Source: Nanchangia anserum
GTDB lineage: Bacteria > Actinomycetota > Actinomycetes > Actinomycetales > Actinomycetaceae
Assembly: GCF_015240065.1 (NCBI RefSeq)
Contig: NZ_CP060506.1
Location: forward strand, 1,798,001-1,862,000
Length of the DNA stretch: 64,000 bases
Direction: 5' to 3'
Translations under genes and position numbers: made by a program
Shown: piece by piece, positions 40,799 through 49,140 of the stretch
How positions within the stretch are numbered: the first letter of the stretch is position 1
How the letters are laid out: every line of letters starts with the position of its first letter
The notes under the pieces: generated by a model
Seen by the model: the letters and a program-made list of their open reading frames with translations, nothing else
Told to the model about the DNA's origin: nothing
The model's database searches: none

Positions 40799-40804
40799 TA
40801 GGCT
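40799..40804 (+). promoter_or_regulatory. -10 element TAGGCT, leaderless start of the helicase gene
   Basis: TAGGCT is followed by six bases and the GTG at 40811. No ribosome-binding site is present. Confidence 0.5.
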
Positions 40805-40810
40805 GGGGGC

Positions 40811-43261
40811 GTGAGTGAGCACGGTCCAACTGCCGGCGTCGACGCGGCCTGGCAGTATTTGCGCGGCGTCGGCGGCATCGACGAGCGGCTGGTGGACACG
40901 CGCGTTCTGCCTCGTCGCGATGCCGTTTACGGCGAGTGGCCGGGGTGGGTGCCCGCCGGGCTGCGTGCCGCGCTGAGCGAGGACGGCCGCGCCAGGTTGT
41001 GGTCGCACCAGGTGGAGGCCGCTCAGGCGCTCTACGAGGGACGCCACACGGTTGTCGCAACGGGGACGGGATCGGGGAAGTCGCTGGCGGTGTGGCTGGC
41101 CTACCTCGCCCGCGCCGGCGAGGCCGCGGCGGGTCCGCGCAGCCTTGCCGAGCGAGCGCCGACGGCCTGCTACCTAGCGCCGACGAAGGCGCTCGCGCGC
41201 GATCAGATGCGCCACGTCACCGACCTGGCCACGCGCGCCGGCCTGGGGCTGCGGGTCGCGGCGGCCGACGGGGATACCGAGCGCGAGGCGAAGGACTTTG
41301 CGCGCACCCGCGCCGACGTCGTCGTGACGAATCCCGATTTTGTTCACCACGTGCTGCTGCCGCAGACGGCCAGGTGGACGCATCTGCTGCGCGGCCTGCG
41401 CGTCATCGTCGTCGACGAGATGCATTGCTACCGGGGGATCTCGGGGGCCCACGTCGCCCTCGTCCTGCGCCGGCTGCTGCGCCAGGCTCGCCGGCTGGGA
41501 GCGTCGCCCGCCGTGGCGCTGCTGTCGGCGACGTGCGCGCATCCGGGCGAGGCGGCCGCCCGGTTCCTCGGGGTCGATCCGACAGAAATCGCCACCGTCA
41601 GCGAGGACGGCTCGGGCAGCGGCGAGCACCGCTTCGTGCTGTGGCGCCCGCGCGTCGTGAGCGAAAGTGCCGAGGATGGCGCGGTTCTCTATGACGACGA
41701 CGCGGCGAACTCCGCCGAGTGGGTGGCGCTCATGTCCCCGGCAACCGGGGTTCCCGGCGGCGGGATTCAACGCCGTTCAGTGACGTCGGAGGGCGGGGAA
41801 CTCACCGGGGAGCTGGTGGGAATGGGCGTGCGGCTCCTCGCGTTCACTCGTTCTCGTCAGGGAGCGGAATCGTTGGCCGACATCGCGCGGGACCACCTCG
41901 CCCGACGCTATCCCGATGCCATCGACACCGTTGCCGCCTACCGCGGCGGCTATCTGCCCGAGGAGCGGCGCGGCCTCGAGGCCGACGTGCGCTCGGGGCG
42001 GCTGCGGGCGCTGGCGACGACGTCGGCACTCGAGTTGGGGATCGATGTCGCGGGTCTGGACGCGACGATCTCGTGCGGGTGGCCGGGGACCAGCGCGTCG
42101 TTTCGCCAGCAGTCCGGGCGCGCGGGGCGGGCGGGACGAGATGGGCTTAGCGTCCTCATCGCCTCGGACAACCCGCTCGACGCCTACCTGTGCGACCACC
42201 CCGACCAGGTCTTCGCCCCGGTGGAGGCCTCGGTGTTTGATCCGCACAATCCCCACGTCCTCGCCCCCCACCTGTGCTGTGCGGCCGCGGAATCCCCGCT
42301 GACCGAGGACGACCTGACGCTCTTCGGGCTGAGTGACAATGGCTTCGTGCGCATGCTTGCCGAGCGCGGGCTCCTCGTGCGCCGGCGCAGCGGCTGGTAT
42401 TGGGACATCTCAGCTCACGAGCGTCCGTGGGATCTCGTCGACATCCGCGGGGGTGGCCACGAGATTCAGATCGCCAGGGCCGATGACGGCACGATCATCG
42501 GGTCGATCGATGCCGCGGCCGCCGATTCGCAGGCTCACCTCGGGGCCATCTATGTTCACCAGGGTCGGGTCTTTCGCGTGCGCGAACGCGACGAGGACGT
42601 CGTCGTCGTTGAGCCGGCCCCGCCCAAGCTGCGCACGCGCGTCACCGAGCACACGCGGGTGCGCATCCTCGGCGTCGAGAGCACGGTCGCGGGCACCGAT
42701 GCGGCGGTGACGTGGCACGTCGGGGACGTCGAGGTCGAGCGTCAGGTCTCTGACTACGACCTGCTGCGGCTGCCGGGTCTTCAGTTCATCCGCAATGTTC
42801 CCCTCGATCTGCCGGCCCGGCGTTTTCCTACGCGCGCGGTGTGGTGGACACTCGATCCCGAGCTGGTCGACGCCCTCATGCTTGGCCCCGACCTCCTGCC
42901 CGGGGCGTTGCATGCGGCCGAACACGCCTCGATCGGCCTGCTGCCCCTGCTGGCAACGTGTGACCGCTGGGACCTCGGTGGATTGTCCATCGCCGAGCAT
43001 CCCCAAACCGGCCTGCCGACGGTGTTCGTCTACGACGGCGCCGCCGGTGGCGCGGGTTTTGCCGACTACGGTTTCGCTCATCGCGACGCGTGGATGGGCG
43101 CGACGCGGGGGCGGGTGAGTGCGTGCGAGTGTCACGACGGCTGCCCGCGCTGCATCCAGTCGCCCAAGTGTGGAACGAACAACGATCCGCTCTACAAGGT
43201 GGGCGCCATCGATCTTCTCGCGCGTCTGGCTCCGGGTGACGTCTCAGCAGGTCTACGCTGA
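40811..43261 (+). CDS. DEAD/DEAH-box helicase with C-terminal four-cysteine DUF1998-like domain (MrfA/YprA-like)
   Basis: Superfamily 2 helicase of 816 residues. Q-like LWSHQVEAAQAL, Walker A ATGTGSGKS near residue 82, motif Ia APTKALARDQ, motif II DEMH, motif III SATC, then the second RecA domain with ATTSALELGIDV and motif VI QQSGRAGRAGR. The C-terminus has a zinc-type cluster CECHDGCPRCIQSPKCG. The layout matches B. subtilis MrfA/YprA, which repairs mitomycin C lesions, and mycobacterial Rv3649, which likewise lies near the Tad locus. The DNA-repair role is inferred from family members. Confidence 0.88.
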   Translation: MSEHGPTAGVDAAWQYLRGVGGIDERLVDTRVLPRRDAVYGEWPGWVPAGLRAALSEDGRARLWSHQVEAAQALYEGRHTVVATGTGSGKSLAVWLAYLARAGEAAAGPRSLAERAPTACYLAPTKALARDQMRHVTDLATRAGLGLRVAAADGDTEREAKDFARTRADVVVTNPDFVHHVLLPQTARWTHLLRGLRVIVVDEMHCYRGISGAHVALVLRRLLRQARRLGASPAVALLSATCAHPGEAAARFLGVDPTEIATVSEDGSGSGEHRFVLWRPRVVSESAEDGAVLYDDDAANSAEWVALMSPATGVPGGGIQRRSVTSEGGELTGELVGMGVRLLAFTRSRQGAESLADIARDHLARRYPDAIDTVAAYRGGYLPEERRGLEADVRSGRLRALATTSALELGIDVAGLDATISCGWPGTSASFRQQSGRAGRAGRDGLSVLIASDNPLDAYLCDHPDQVFAPVEASVFDPHNPHVLAPHLCCAAAESPLTEDDLTLFGLSDNGFVRMLAERGLLVRRRSGWYWDISAHERPWDLVDIRGGGHEIQIARADDGTIIGSIDAAAADSQAHLGAIYVHQGRVFRVRERDEDVVVVEPAPPKLRTRVTEHTRVRILGVESTVAGTDAAVTWHVGDVEVERQVSDYDLLRLPGLQFIRNVPLDLPARRFPTRAVWWTLDPELVDALMLGPDLLPGALHAAEHASIGLLPLLATCDRWDLGGLSIAEHPQTGLPTVFVYDGAAGGAGFADYGFAHRDAWMGATRGRVSACECHDGCPRCIQSPKCGTNNDPLYKVGAIDLLARLAPGDVSAGLR

Positions 43262-43300
43262 GACACGGCGTAGATGCCATCAGCCGATCGAGGAGGTTCT

Positions 43301-44794
43301 GTGACACACACGATGACGGGTTTTGATCGCGAAAAGTATCTGTCCTTGCAGTCGGACCACATCGAGGCCCGCCGCCGCGAGATCGGCGGAAAGCTGTACC
43401 TGGAAATGGGGGGAAAGCTCTTCGACGACCTCCATGCCTCCCGGGTTCTGCCCGGCTTCACTCCCGACACGAAGATCGCCATGCTCGAGCGACTTCGCGA
43501 TGAACTCGAGATCGTTGTCGTCGTCAACGCCCGCGACCTCACCCGCAACAAGATTCGCGCCGACCTGGGGATTTCCTACGCCGACGACGCCTTGCGGCTC
43601 ATCGATGCGTTCCGCGAGCGCGGGTTCGTCGTCAACAACGTCGTCCTCACCCGTTTTGCCGAGCACAACGAGCAGGCCGTCGAGTTCATGCAGCGGATGC
43701 AGCGGTTGGGGCTGTCGGTCGCCAAGCACCGGACGATCCCCGGCTATCCCTCGCACACCGAGTTGATCGTCTCCGAGGAGGGCTTCGGCCTCAACGATTA
43801 CGTGCACACGACGCGCGATCTCGTCGTCGTCACGGCACCGGGGCCGGGGTCGGGGAAGCTGGCGACATGTCTGTCGCAGATTTACCACGAATTTGCGCGC
43901 GGGGGTTCGGCGGGGTACGCGAAGTTTGAGACCTTCCCGATTTGGAATCTCGACCTGTCGCACCCGGTGAATCTTGCCTACGAGGCGGCGACGGCCGACC
44001 TTGACGACGTCAACATGATCGATCCGTTCCACCTGGCCGCCTACGGCAAGCAGACGGTGAACTATAACCGCGACGTCGAGGTGTTCCCGCTGCTGCGCGC
44101 GCTATTGGAGAAGCTCGTCGGTGAGTGCCCCTATGCCTCGCCCACCGACATGGGTGTCAACATGGCCGGGCTGTGCATCAGTGATGACGAGGCGTGTCGG
44201 GAGGCGGCAAAGGCCGAGATCATTCGCCGCTACTTCCACGCGATCGTCGAGGAGCGCAAGCGCGAAAGCGATCCCGATCAGTCTCAGCGCATCGCGATCA
44301 TCATGAAGACGTTGGGGATTTCTCCGACGGATCGCCCGGTGGTTCCCGTTGCCGTGGAGCTGGCTGAGCAGACGGGGCAACCCGCCAGCGCCATCGAGCT
44401 TCCCGACGGGCGGATCGAGCGGGGCAAGACGTCGGAGCTGCTGGGCTGTTCGGCGGCGATGCTCCTCAACGCGCTCAAGGTGTTGGCCGGGATCGACCCG
44501 CACGTCAACCTGCTCTCGCCCGAGTCGATTGCGCCGATTCAGACGCTCAAGACCGAGCATTTGGGATCGCGCAATCCGCGGCTGCACACCGACGAGGTGC
44601 TCATCGCGCTGTCGGTGTCGGCGGGATCGGATCCGCATGCGCGTGCGGCGCTGGATCACCTGCGCGATTTGCGCGGATGCGACGTGCACACGACGACGAT
44701 CCTCGGCAGCGTCGACGAGACGATCTTCCGTAATCTCGGGATCCAGGTGACGTCTGAGCCGCACTACCAGCGCAAGACGCTGTATCGGAAGTAG
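43301..44794 (+). CDS. DUF1846 family protein
   Basis: A 497-residue cytosolic protein of the conserved DUF1846 family, whose biochemical role is unknown. Typical stretches are [15 protein letters not shown] near the start, [47 protein letters not shown] and [16 protein letters not shown]. The [11 protein letters not shown] stretch looks like a loose P-loop. The GTG at 43301 is preferred over the ATG at 43313 because AGGAGG lies at 43291-43296; the GTG spacing is short, so either is possible. Confidence 0.85.
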   Translation: MTHTMTGFDREKYLSLQSDHIEARRREIGGKLYLEMGGKLFDDLHASRVLPGFTPDTKIAMLERLRDELEIVVVVNARDLTRNKIRADLGISYADDALRLIDAFRERGFVVNNVVLTRFAEHNEQAVEFMQRMQRLGLSVAKHRTIPGYPSHTELIVSEEGFGLNDYVHTTRDLVVVTAPGPGSGKLATCLSQIYHEFARGGSAGYAKFETFPIWNLDLSHPVNLAYEAATADLDDVNMIDPFHLAAYGKQTVNYNRDVEVFPLLRALLEKLVGECPYASPTDMGVNMAGLCISDDEACREAAKAEIIRRYFHAIVEERKRESDPDQSQRIAIIMKTLGISPTDRPVVPVAVELAEQTGQPASAIELPDGRIERGKTSELLGCSAAMLLNALKVLAGIDPHVNLLSPESIAPIQTLKTEHLGSRNPRLHTDEVLIALSVSAGSDPHARAALDHLRDLRGCDVHTTTILGSVDETIFRNLGIQVTSEPHYQRKTLYRK

Positions 44795-44860
44795 TGGCCT
44801 CGTCCCGGTCGTGGCCGTTGTCCCCACGGATGGTGAAGGGCGACGCGGGCCGCGGCCGGG

Positions 44861-44874
44861 GCGGGCGCGCCCGC
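44861..44874 (+). terminator. Possible GC hairpin after the DUF1846 gene
   Basis: GCGGGCGCGCCCGC is a perfect 14-base palindrome inside a longer GC-only stretch about 67 bases after the DUF1846 stop. There is no T-run. It could terminate, or simply reflect local GC composition. Confidence 0.3.
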
Positions 44875-44903
44875 GGGCGCGGTGGGTCCTCGGCAGGGTG
44901 AAA

Positions 44904-44920
44904 GTGCCACGTTGTGGCAC
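44904..44920. promoter_or_regulatory. Perfect inverted repeat upstream of the pilin-like gene
   Basis: GTGCCAC-GTT-GTGGCAC is a perfect 7+3+7 dyad 24 bases before the DUF4244 start. It shares the nine-base core CACGTTGTG with a dyad at 49097-49109 at the other end of the Tad locus, so an operator is more likely than a terminator. Confidence 0.45.
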
Positions 44921-44944
44921 GTCACCGACTGAGAGGAGTCCACG

Positions 44945-45160
44945 ATGTCGACCCGATACCTGTCCGCTCAAGCCCGCGTTCACTCGTGGTGGCTGCGTCT
45001 GCGCGAGCGCGGTGCAGCCGAGGAGGGAATGGCGACGGCCGAATACGCCATCGGCACGATTGCCGCGGCCGCCTTTGCCGGCGTGCTGTTGCTCATCGTC
45101 AAGGGCGGGGCGATCAAGCAGGCGCTGACGGCCATCATTCAGCAGGCGTTGTCCGTGTGA
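44945..45160 (+). CDS. DUF4244 (Flp-pilin-like) protein of the Tad locus
   Basis: A 71-residue protein with a basic N-terminus and EEGMATAEYAIGTIAAAAFAGVL, which resembles type IV prepilin cleavage and hydrophobic segments (Gly before Met, Glu at +5). DUF4244 proteins occur with tad genes in actinobacteria and are probable pilus subunits. GAGAGGAG precedes the ATG. The stop overlaps the next gene's GTG. Confidence 0.82.
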   Translation: MSTRYLSAQARVHSWWLRLRERGAAEEGMATAEYAIGTIAAAAFAGVLLLIVKGGAIKQALTAIIQQALSV

Positions 45161-45486
45161 GGCGCGCCGGCCCCGAGTCCGGCATGGTCACGGCCGAGAT
45201 CGCCGTGGCCTTGCCGGCGGTTATTGCCGTGTGTGTCCTCCTTGTCGGCCTCGCCCAGGGCGGGGCGGCGAAGATCCAGGCATGTGATGCGGCGCGGGTG
45301 AGCGTGCGCGCCGCCGCGATCGGCGAGGCTGCACCGCCGCCGCGACGTGGTGTGAGCGTCGAGGTGGTCACCGAGGGCGAGTGGGTCAGCGCCTACGCGC
45401 GCTCCTCGGCGCCCCTGCTCGGCGACCTCGGTGGTGCGCTCACGTGCGAGGCCCACGCCCTGTCCGAGACGGTGCCGGCCTCATGA
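45157..45486 (+). CDS. TadE-like pseudopilin
   Basis: A 109-residue protein starting at a GTG that overlaps the DUF4244 stop (GTGA). The N-terminal ESGMVTAEIAVALPAVIAVCVLLVGLAQG is a TadE-type pilin-like signal with one membrane helix, followed by a short periplasmic-type domain with two cysteines. It is probably a minor pilin of the Tad system. It overlaps the following gene by ATGA. Confidence 0.82.
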   Translation: MRRAGPESGMVTAEIAVALPAVIAVCVLLVGLAQGGAAKIQACDAARVSVRAAAIGEAAPPPRRGVSVEVVTEGEWVSAYARSSAPLLGDLGGALTCEAHALSETVPAS

Positions 45487-45898
45487 GTGCGTCGCTTTCG
45501 CCCGGCCTGGCCGGTGAGCGCCCGCGCGAGCTCAGCGCGGGCGAGGGCGGGTCGGGGACCGTCCTCATGGTCGGCCTCCTCGCCGTCGCCGTTGCCTATC
45601 CCTCGCCATTGGCGCATTCGCCGGGGTGAGTGTCGCTAAGGCGCGAGCGCAATCGGCTGCCGACTGTGCCGCCTCTCGCAGCGGCGCAGGTTGCCGTGGC
45701 CTCGGGGATGCCTCTCCGTGCGCGGTCGCCGGCGAGAGCGCGGCGCGCGGCGCGCAACGGTGCCCGACTGCTCAGCTGCGAGCAGACCGGTGGGATGTGC
45801 GGGTGCGCGTCGAGCGCGACGTCGTCGTCGGTGCGCAGGCGTGGACCGTGCACGCTCGATCTCGCGCGGGTCCCGCCACGGCCGAGCAGGCTCCCTAG
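45483..45898 (+). CDS. TadE/Rv3654c-like secretion-neighbourhood protein, broken by about three frameshifts
   Basis: Joined, this is a pilin-like protein of about 138 residues. Frame 3 encodes AGEGGSGTVLMVGLLAVAVA; frame 2 continues LSLAIGAFAGVSVAKARAQ with SAADCAA; frame 3 returns with LAAAQVAVASG and LLSCEQ; frame 2 ends with DVRVRVERDVVVGAQAWTVHAR. The breaks are near 45595, 45680 and 45785. The ordered pattern, a hydrophobic helix followed by ADLAALAAA-like text, is that of mycobacterial Rv3654c. Three shifts in 400 bases are either poor sequence or true decay. Its stop shares CTAG with the convergent tadC stop. Confidence 0.6.
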
Positions 45899-46384
45899 AG
45901 CAGTCCGAGCAGGACGGGGACGAGGCCGAGGAGGACGAAGGCGGGAAGCTGACACAGGCCGAGCGGTACGACCAGGCGAACAGCCAGCCGCTCGGCCCGC
46001 TTCTCGCGCCTGCTGGTGGCGTCTCGAGCGCACGTGATCCGCGCTCGCCACCAGCATCGGGTGCGGACCAACTCCCTCGAGCCATGCGGAGCCAACGCCT
46101 CGGCCAGGGGTGCGTAGCGTGCGGACGCCTCGGCCCACGCCAGGTCCCAGGCCGCCCCCAGTTGTAGCGCGCGAGCGACCACCGCAGGTCGTCTTCGCCG
46201 ATCGCCACTCCCAGGGCCTCCAGGGTGCCGGGCACGCTCGCCCCGGAGGCGACGGCGGCGGCCGCCAGATCGAGGACTACCGCGAGGTCGACGGCACGAT
46301 GGCGAGCGACGCGGCGTCTCTCGGCTCGCGATGACCGAGGACCCACGGCAGTCCCGCCGCGGCGGCGCACAGCAGCGTCATCAT
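45895..46384 (-). CDS. tadC: TadC-like type II secretion F-domain protein, two frameshifts
   Basis: Inner-membrane platform protein of the Tad system. The pieces are MMTLLCAAAAGLPWVLG (start, overlapping the tadB stop as ATGA), RRVARHRAVDLAVVLDLAAA with VASGASVPGTLEALG, and RALQLGAAWDLAWAEAS to a terminal hydrophobic helix (RLVVPLGLCQLPAFVLLG). The frame changes between about 46310 and 46350 and again near 46180. Joined length is about 163 residues with two clear transmembrane segments at the end, short for TadC but comparable to other actinobacterial versions. Confidence 0.68.
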
Positions 46385-47007
46385 GATCTGTCCTCGACTG
46401 CGGCCGCGATGAGGCGGCGCATCCACGCGATGCCGATGCAGCCGACGATGATGCCCACCAGCCCGCTGAGCGTGCCCAGGCTTCCGTCGAGCAACACGCT
46501 CACCGGATGGGCGCCCAAGACGGCACCCATGGCGATCCCGGCAAGCGGCAGGGCGGCGAGCAGTCTCGCGGTGGCGACGGGACCGACCAGCGCGAGGCGG
46601 CGGTGATGGTGGGCGGCCTGGGCCTCGCCGATGCCGGCCGCCACCCGATCGAGGACATCGGCAAGTGGGGCGCCCGAGTGAGTGGCAAGCGTGAGCGCCG
46701 CGGTGAGTTCGGGAATGTCGCGAGCCACGTCGTCGCGCGAGATGTCGCGGCGACTGAAGGCCCGCTCGCAGGCATCGGGGATGGACGCCCCGGCCCGCAG
46801 CCGTTGGGCGATCTCGATGGCCAGCTGTCCCGAATCGATCCGCACCCGCCGCGCGCGCCACCGGGCGCTAACCGCGCGCAAGCGAGCTCGGATGTTCTGG
46901 GAGCGTCGCTGTCTCAGCGCGTCGCGCCATCGCCGGTGCACGCAGGAGTGGGGCGGGGTGAGAATCCAACCGGCGAGACCTGCCGCTGCCATCACGATGA
47001 CGTTCAT
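46381..47007 (-). CDS. tadB: TadB-like type II secretion F-domain protein
   Basis: A 208-residue membrane protein forming the inner-membrane platform with TadC. An N-terminal helix (MNVIVMAAAGLAGWIL) is followed by the cytoplasmic four-helix T2SSF domain (GQLAIEIAQRLRAGASIPDAC, LATHSGAPLADVLDRVAAGIG) and two C-terminal helices. The start overlaps the tadA stop (ATGA) and the stop overlaps the tadC start (ATGA), so the three are translationally coupled. Confidence 0.8.
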   Translation of the reverse strand: MNVIVMAAAGLAGWILTPPHSCVHRRWRDALRQRRSQNIRARLRAVSARWRARRVRIDSGQLAIEIAQRLRAGASIPDACERAFSRRDISRDDVARDIPELTAALTLATHSGAPLADVLDRVAAGIGEAQAAHHHRRLALVGPVATARLLAALPLAGIAMGAVLGAHPVSVLLDGSLGTLSGLVGIIVGCIGIAWMRRLIAAAVEDRS

Positions 47008-48169
47008 CGCGCCTCCTCGTTTTCCGCAGGAATGTCGAGGCGCTGGAGCAATCGCGGCCACGCCGGGCCGGGCGATAGTGTGCCGTCGCGCGCGATCGAG
47101 GCCGCGATGTCGGCGCGCAGGTCGCCGCCCACGCGCACGGGCACACCGATCTCTCCGATCCATCGAGTCGGCCCCTCGCCGCCGGCTGCGCGACGGATAT
47201 GAACGAAGGTGTCGATCCCGGCAGCCGCCTGGGTCGCGACGGTGTGGGCGCTCATTCCGGCAAGCGCGCCCAGGGCATACAGGCGCGCGGGGACGTCGGT
47301 CACGGCGTTGGCGTGGATGGTGGCCCAACCGCCCTCGTGGCCGGTGTTCATGGCCGCCAACACGTCACGGACTTCGCCGCCTCGGCATTCGCCGAGGATG
47401 AGGCGGCCGGGCGCATCCGCATGGCGGCGCGCACGAGATCGCTCATCGTCACCTCGCCGGCGGCTTGGACGTTTCCTCGGCGCTGTTGGAGGTGGACGAC
47501 GTGGGGATGGTCGGGACGCAGTTCCGTGACTTCCTCGATGCACAGGATCCGCTGGTCGGTCGGGACGAGGCCGAGCAGGGCCGACAGCAGCGTCGTCTTT
47601 CCCGATCCGGTGGCACCCGAGATGAACGTCGAGGCGCGCTCGGCCACGAGGGCGCGAATGACGGGTTCGAGGGCCGGGGCGATGGTGCCGCAGGCGACGA
47701 GGTCGTCGACGCTGAGGCGGCGCCGGCGGCTCGTGCGCAGCGAGATGAGCGGCCACGTCGACAGCGGCGGCAAGACGGCGTGTAGGCGGGTGCCGTCGGG
47801 CAGGGTGCCGTCGACGATGGGGCTGGCGTCGTCGAGGCGCTGGCGGGCGGCGGCAGCGAGGGACAGGGCGAGCGCGCGCAGCTCGTCTCCGCTCAGGGCT
47901 AGCGGGTGCGCGACGAGCCCCTCGCCGCGGTCGACCCAGGCCACGTGGGGATCGTTGACGAGGACGTCGGTGACGGCCTCGTCGGCGAGCAGCGGAGCCA
48001 GGTGAGGACCGTAACCGGCCACGGCCGCGTCGAGGGCGAGTTTGTCGGCCCACGTTTGCGCCGCCGACGTCAGGGGAACGCGCGCCTGGCTTACGGCCTG
48101 TGCGGGTGCAAGACCGCGGGCAACGCTGACTCGGGGATCGCGAGGCTGCGGACGCGCTAGGCGACGCAT
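47004..48169 (-). CDS. tadA: TadA/CpaF-like secretion ATPase, frameshifted
   Basis: Cytoplasmic hexameric ATPase that powers pilus assembly. Joined length is about 388 residues. Motifs are VTDVLVNDPHVAWVDRG, GTRLHAVLPPLS, Walker A ISGATGSGKTTLL, Walker B-type ILCIEEVTELRPDHP and, after the shift, LILGECRGGEVRDVLAAMNTGHEG and the His-box ATIHANA. The frame breaks at about 47405-47409, where one missing base in a GG run explains it (RMRP then GRLILGECRG). The ATG at 48169 overlaps the 3' end of the cpaE-like gene by 13 bases. Confidence 0.85.
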
Positions 48170-48993
48170 GCGCGCACCTCGCGTTCCAGTTGGCGAAGAC
48201 AGCGGGCAAAACCACGCGAGGATGTCGGGCGTGGCCCCCATCCCCCGCCGATCGAGCGGATCGGTGCAGTGAGCGAGGGGACGGGGACGACTCGGCACGA
48301 CGCGCGGCATCGACGCCGGGTGTCGACGAGCGCGAGGACGTCGGGGGTGCCCGTTCGCGACAGGGTCGCGGCCTCGACGACACCGACCCGGCCAACCCCA
48401 ACGGTGACATCGCCCCATCCGCTGCCGCGGCCGACGTCGCAGACCACCCAGGCGCACATGCGCGCGAGGGCGGCGCATGCGGCCTCCACATTGCCCTCGA
48501 CGCGCGCGACGCGAACCGGTCCCCACGACGACAAGGTCTCCGTCGCCGCCGCAAGCACCCCGCCGTCGCTCACACTCAGCGCCACCGCGTCGATACCGAC
48601 GAGGTGAGTGGCTCCGGGTCCCGCGGGATCGGCATCGACGAGAACAGCGCCGAGGCGCCAGGCGAGGGCAGCGGCGAGGAGGGACGTCCCCACCCCGCCC
48701 GCCAGTCCGCGTACGGTGACGACGTGACCCGCACTCGGCGCGAGCGCATGGTCGAGGGCGACGAGGAGCGCGGGTTCGTCACCGGGGATCACGAAGTCGA
48801 TTCCCGGTCCCGGGGCCTGCCCGATCCGGAAGGCGATCGGGCCCTCCCCGTCTGCACCACCCTCGCAGCAGGCGAGGACGAGCCCGCCCGGACCCGTCGA
48901 CCAGCCGCCGAGCGCGCACACCTCGGCCAGCGCCGCCCGCAGCGACTCGGGACCGGGGCCGATGGTGACGTCGGCACCCGCGTTGTTCCTCAT
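48157..48993 (-). CDS. CpaE/Ssd-like MinD-family protein of the Tad locus
   Basis: A 278-residue protein matching the Rv3660c (septum-site) type. The N-terminal half is receiver-like, followed by a MinD-type ATPase domain whose P-loop reads RGLAGGVGTS; the two lysines of the deviant Walker A motif are missing, so ATP hydrolysis is doubtful. The LVDADPAGPGATHLVG switch region is present. The start is placed at the ATG 48993 behind AAAGG. It heads the minus-strand tad operon and probably helps place the pilus machine. Confidence 0.75.
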   Translation of the reverse strand: MRNNAGADVTIGPGPESLRAALAEVCALGGWSTGPGGLVLACCEGGADGEGPIAFRIGQAPGPGIDFVIPGDEPALLVALDHALAPSAGHVVTVRGLAGGVGTSLLAAALAWRLGAVLVDADPAGPGATHLVGIDAVALSVSDGGVLAAATETLSSWGPVRVARVEGNVEAACAALARMCAWVVCDVGRGSGWGDVTVGVGRVGVVEAATLSRTGTPDVLALVDTRRRCRASCRVVPVPSLTAPIRSIGGGWGPRPTSSRGFARCLRQLEREVRACVA

Positions 48994-49052
48994 GTTGGCA
49001 ACCTTTGTCTCACCCACGACGGCAAGCCGGCCGCAGAGGCCGCACGGCAGAA

Positions 49053-49109
49053 CGTGTACACGCTCCTACCCCGTGGGGACACTGCTCGAGGTGTCCGACA
49101 CGTTGTGTC
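49053..49109. promoter_or_regulatory. Cluster of GTG/CAC inverted repeats between cpaE and the membrane-protein gene
   Basis: Four dyads crowd 57 bases: CGTGTACACG (49053-49062), GGACAC-N8-GTGTCC (49077-49096), GTGTC-C-GACAC (49091-49101) and GACAC-GTT-GTGTC (49097-49109). The last shares CACGTTGTG with the dyad before the pilin-like gene at 44904-44920. The region lies between two divergent starts, so binding by a dimeric regulator is likely. Confidence 0.4.
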
Positions 49110-49128
49110 CTTTCCCGGCTTCCTCGCC

Positions 49129-49134
49129 TAGCCT
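49129..49134 (+). promoter_or_regulatory. -10 element TAGCCT, leaderless start at 49141
   Basis: TAGCCT is followed by six bases and the ATG at 49141, with no ribosome-binding site. Confidence 0.5.
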
Positions 49135-49140
49135 GGCCCC

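Noticed and set aside
44904-44920. GTGCCAC-GTT-GTGGCAC as a terminator of the DUF1846 gene
   Set aside because: No T-run follows and it lies close to the next start; an operator reading is preferred.
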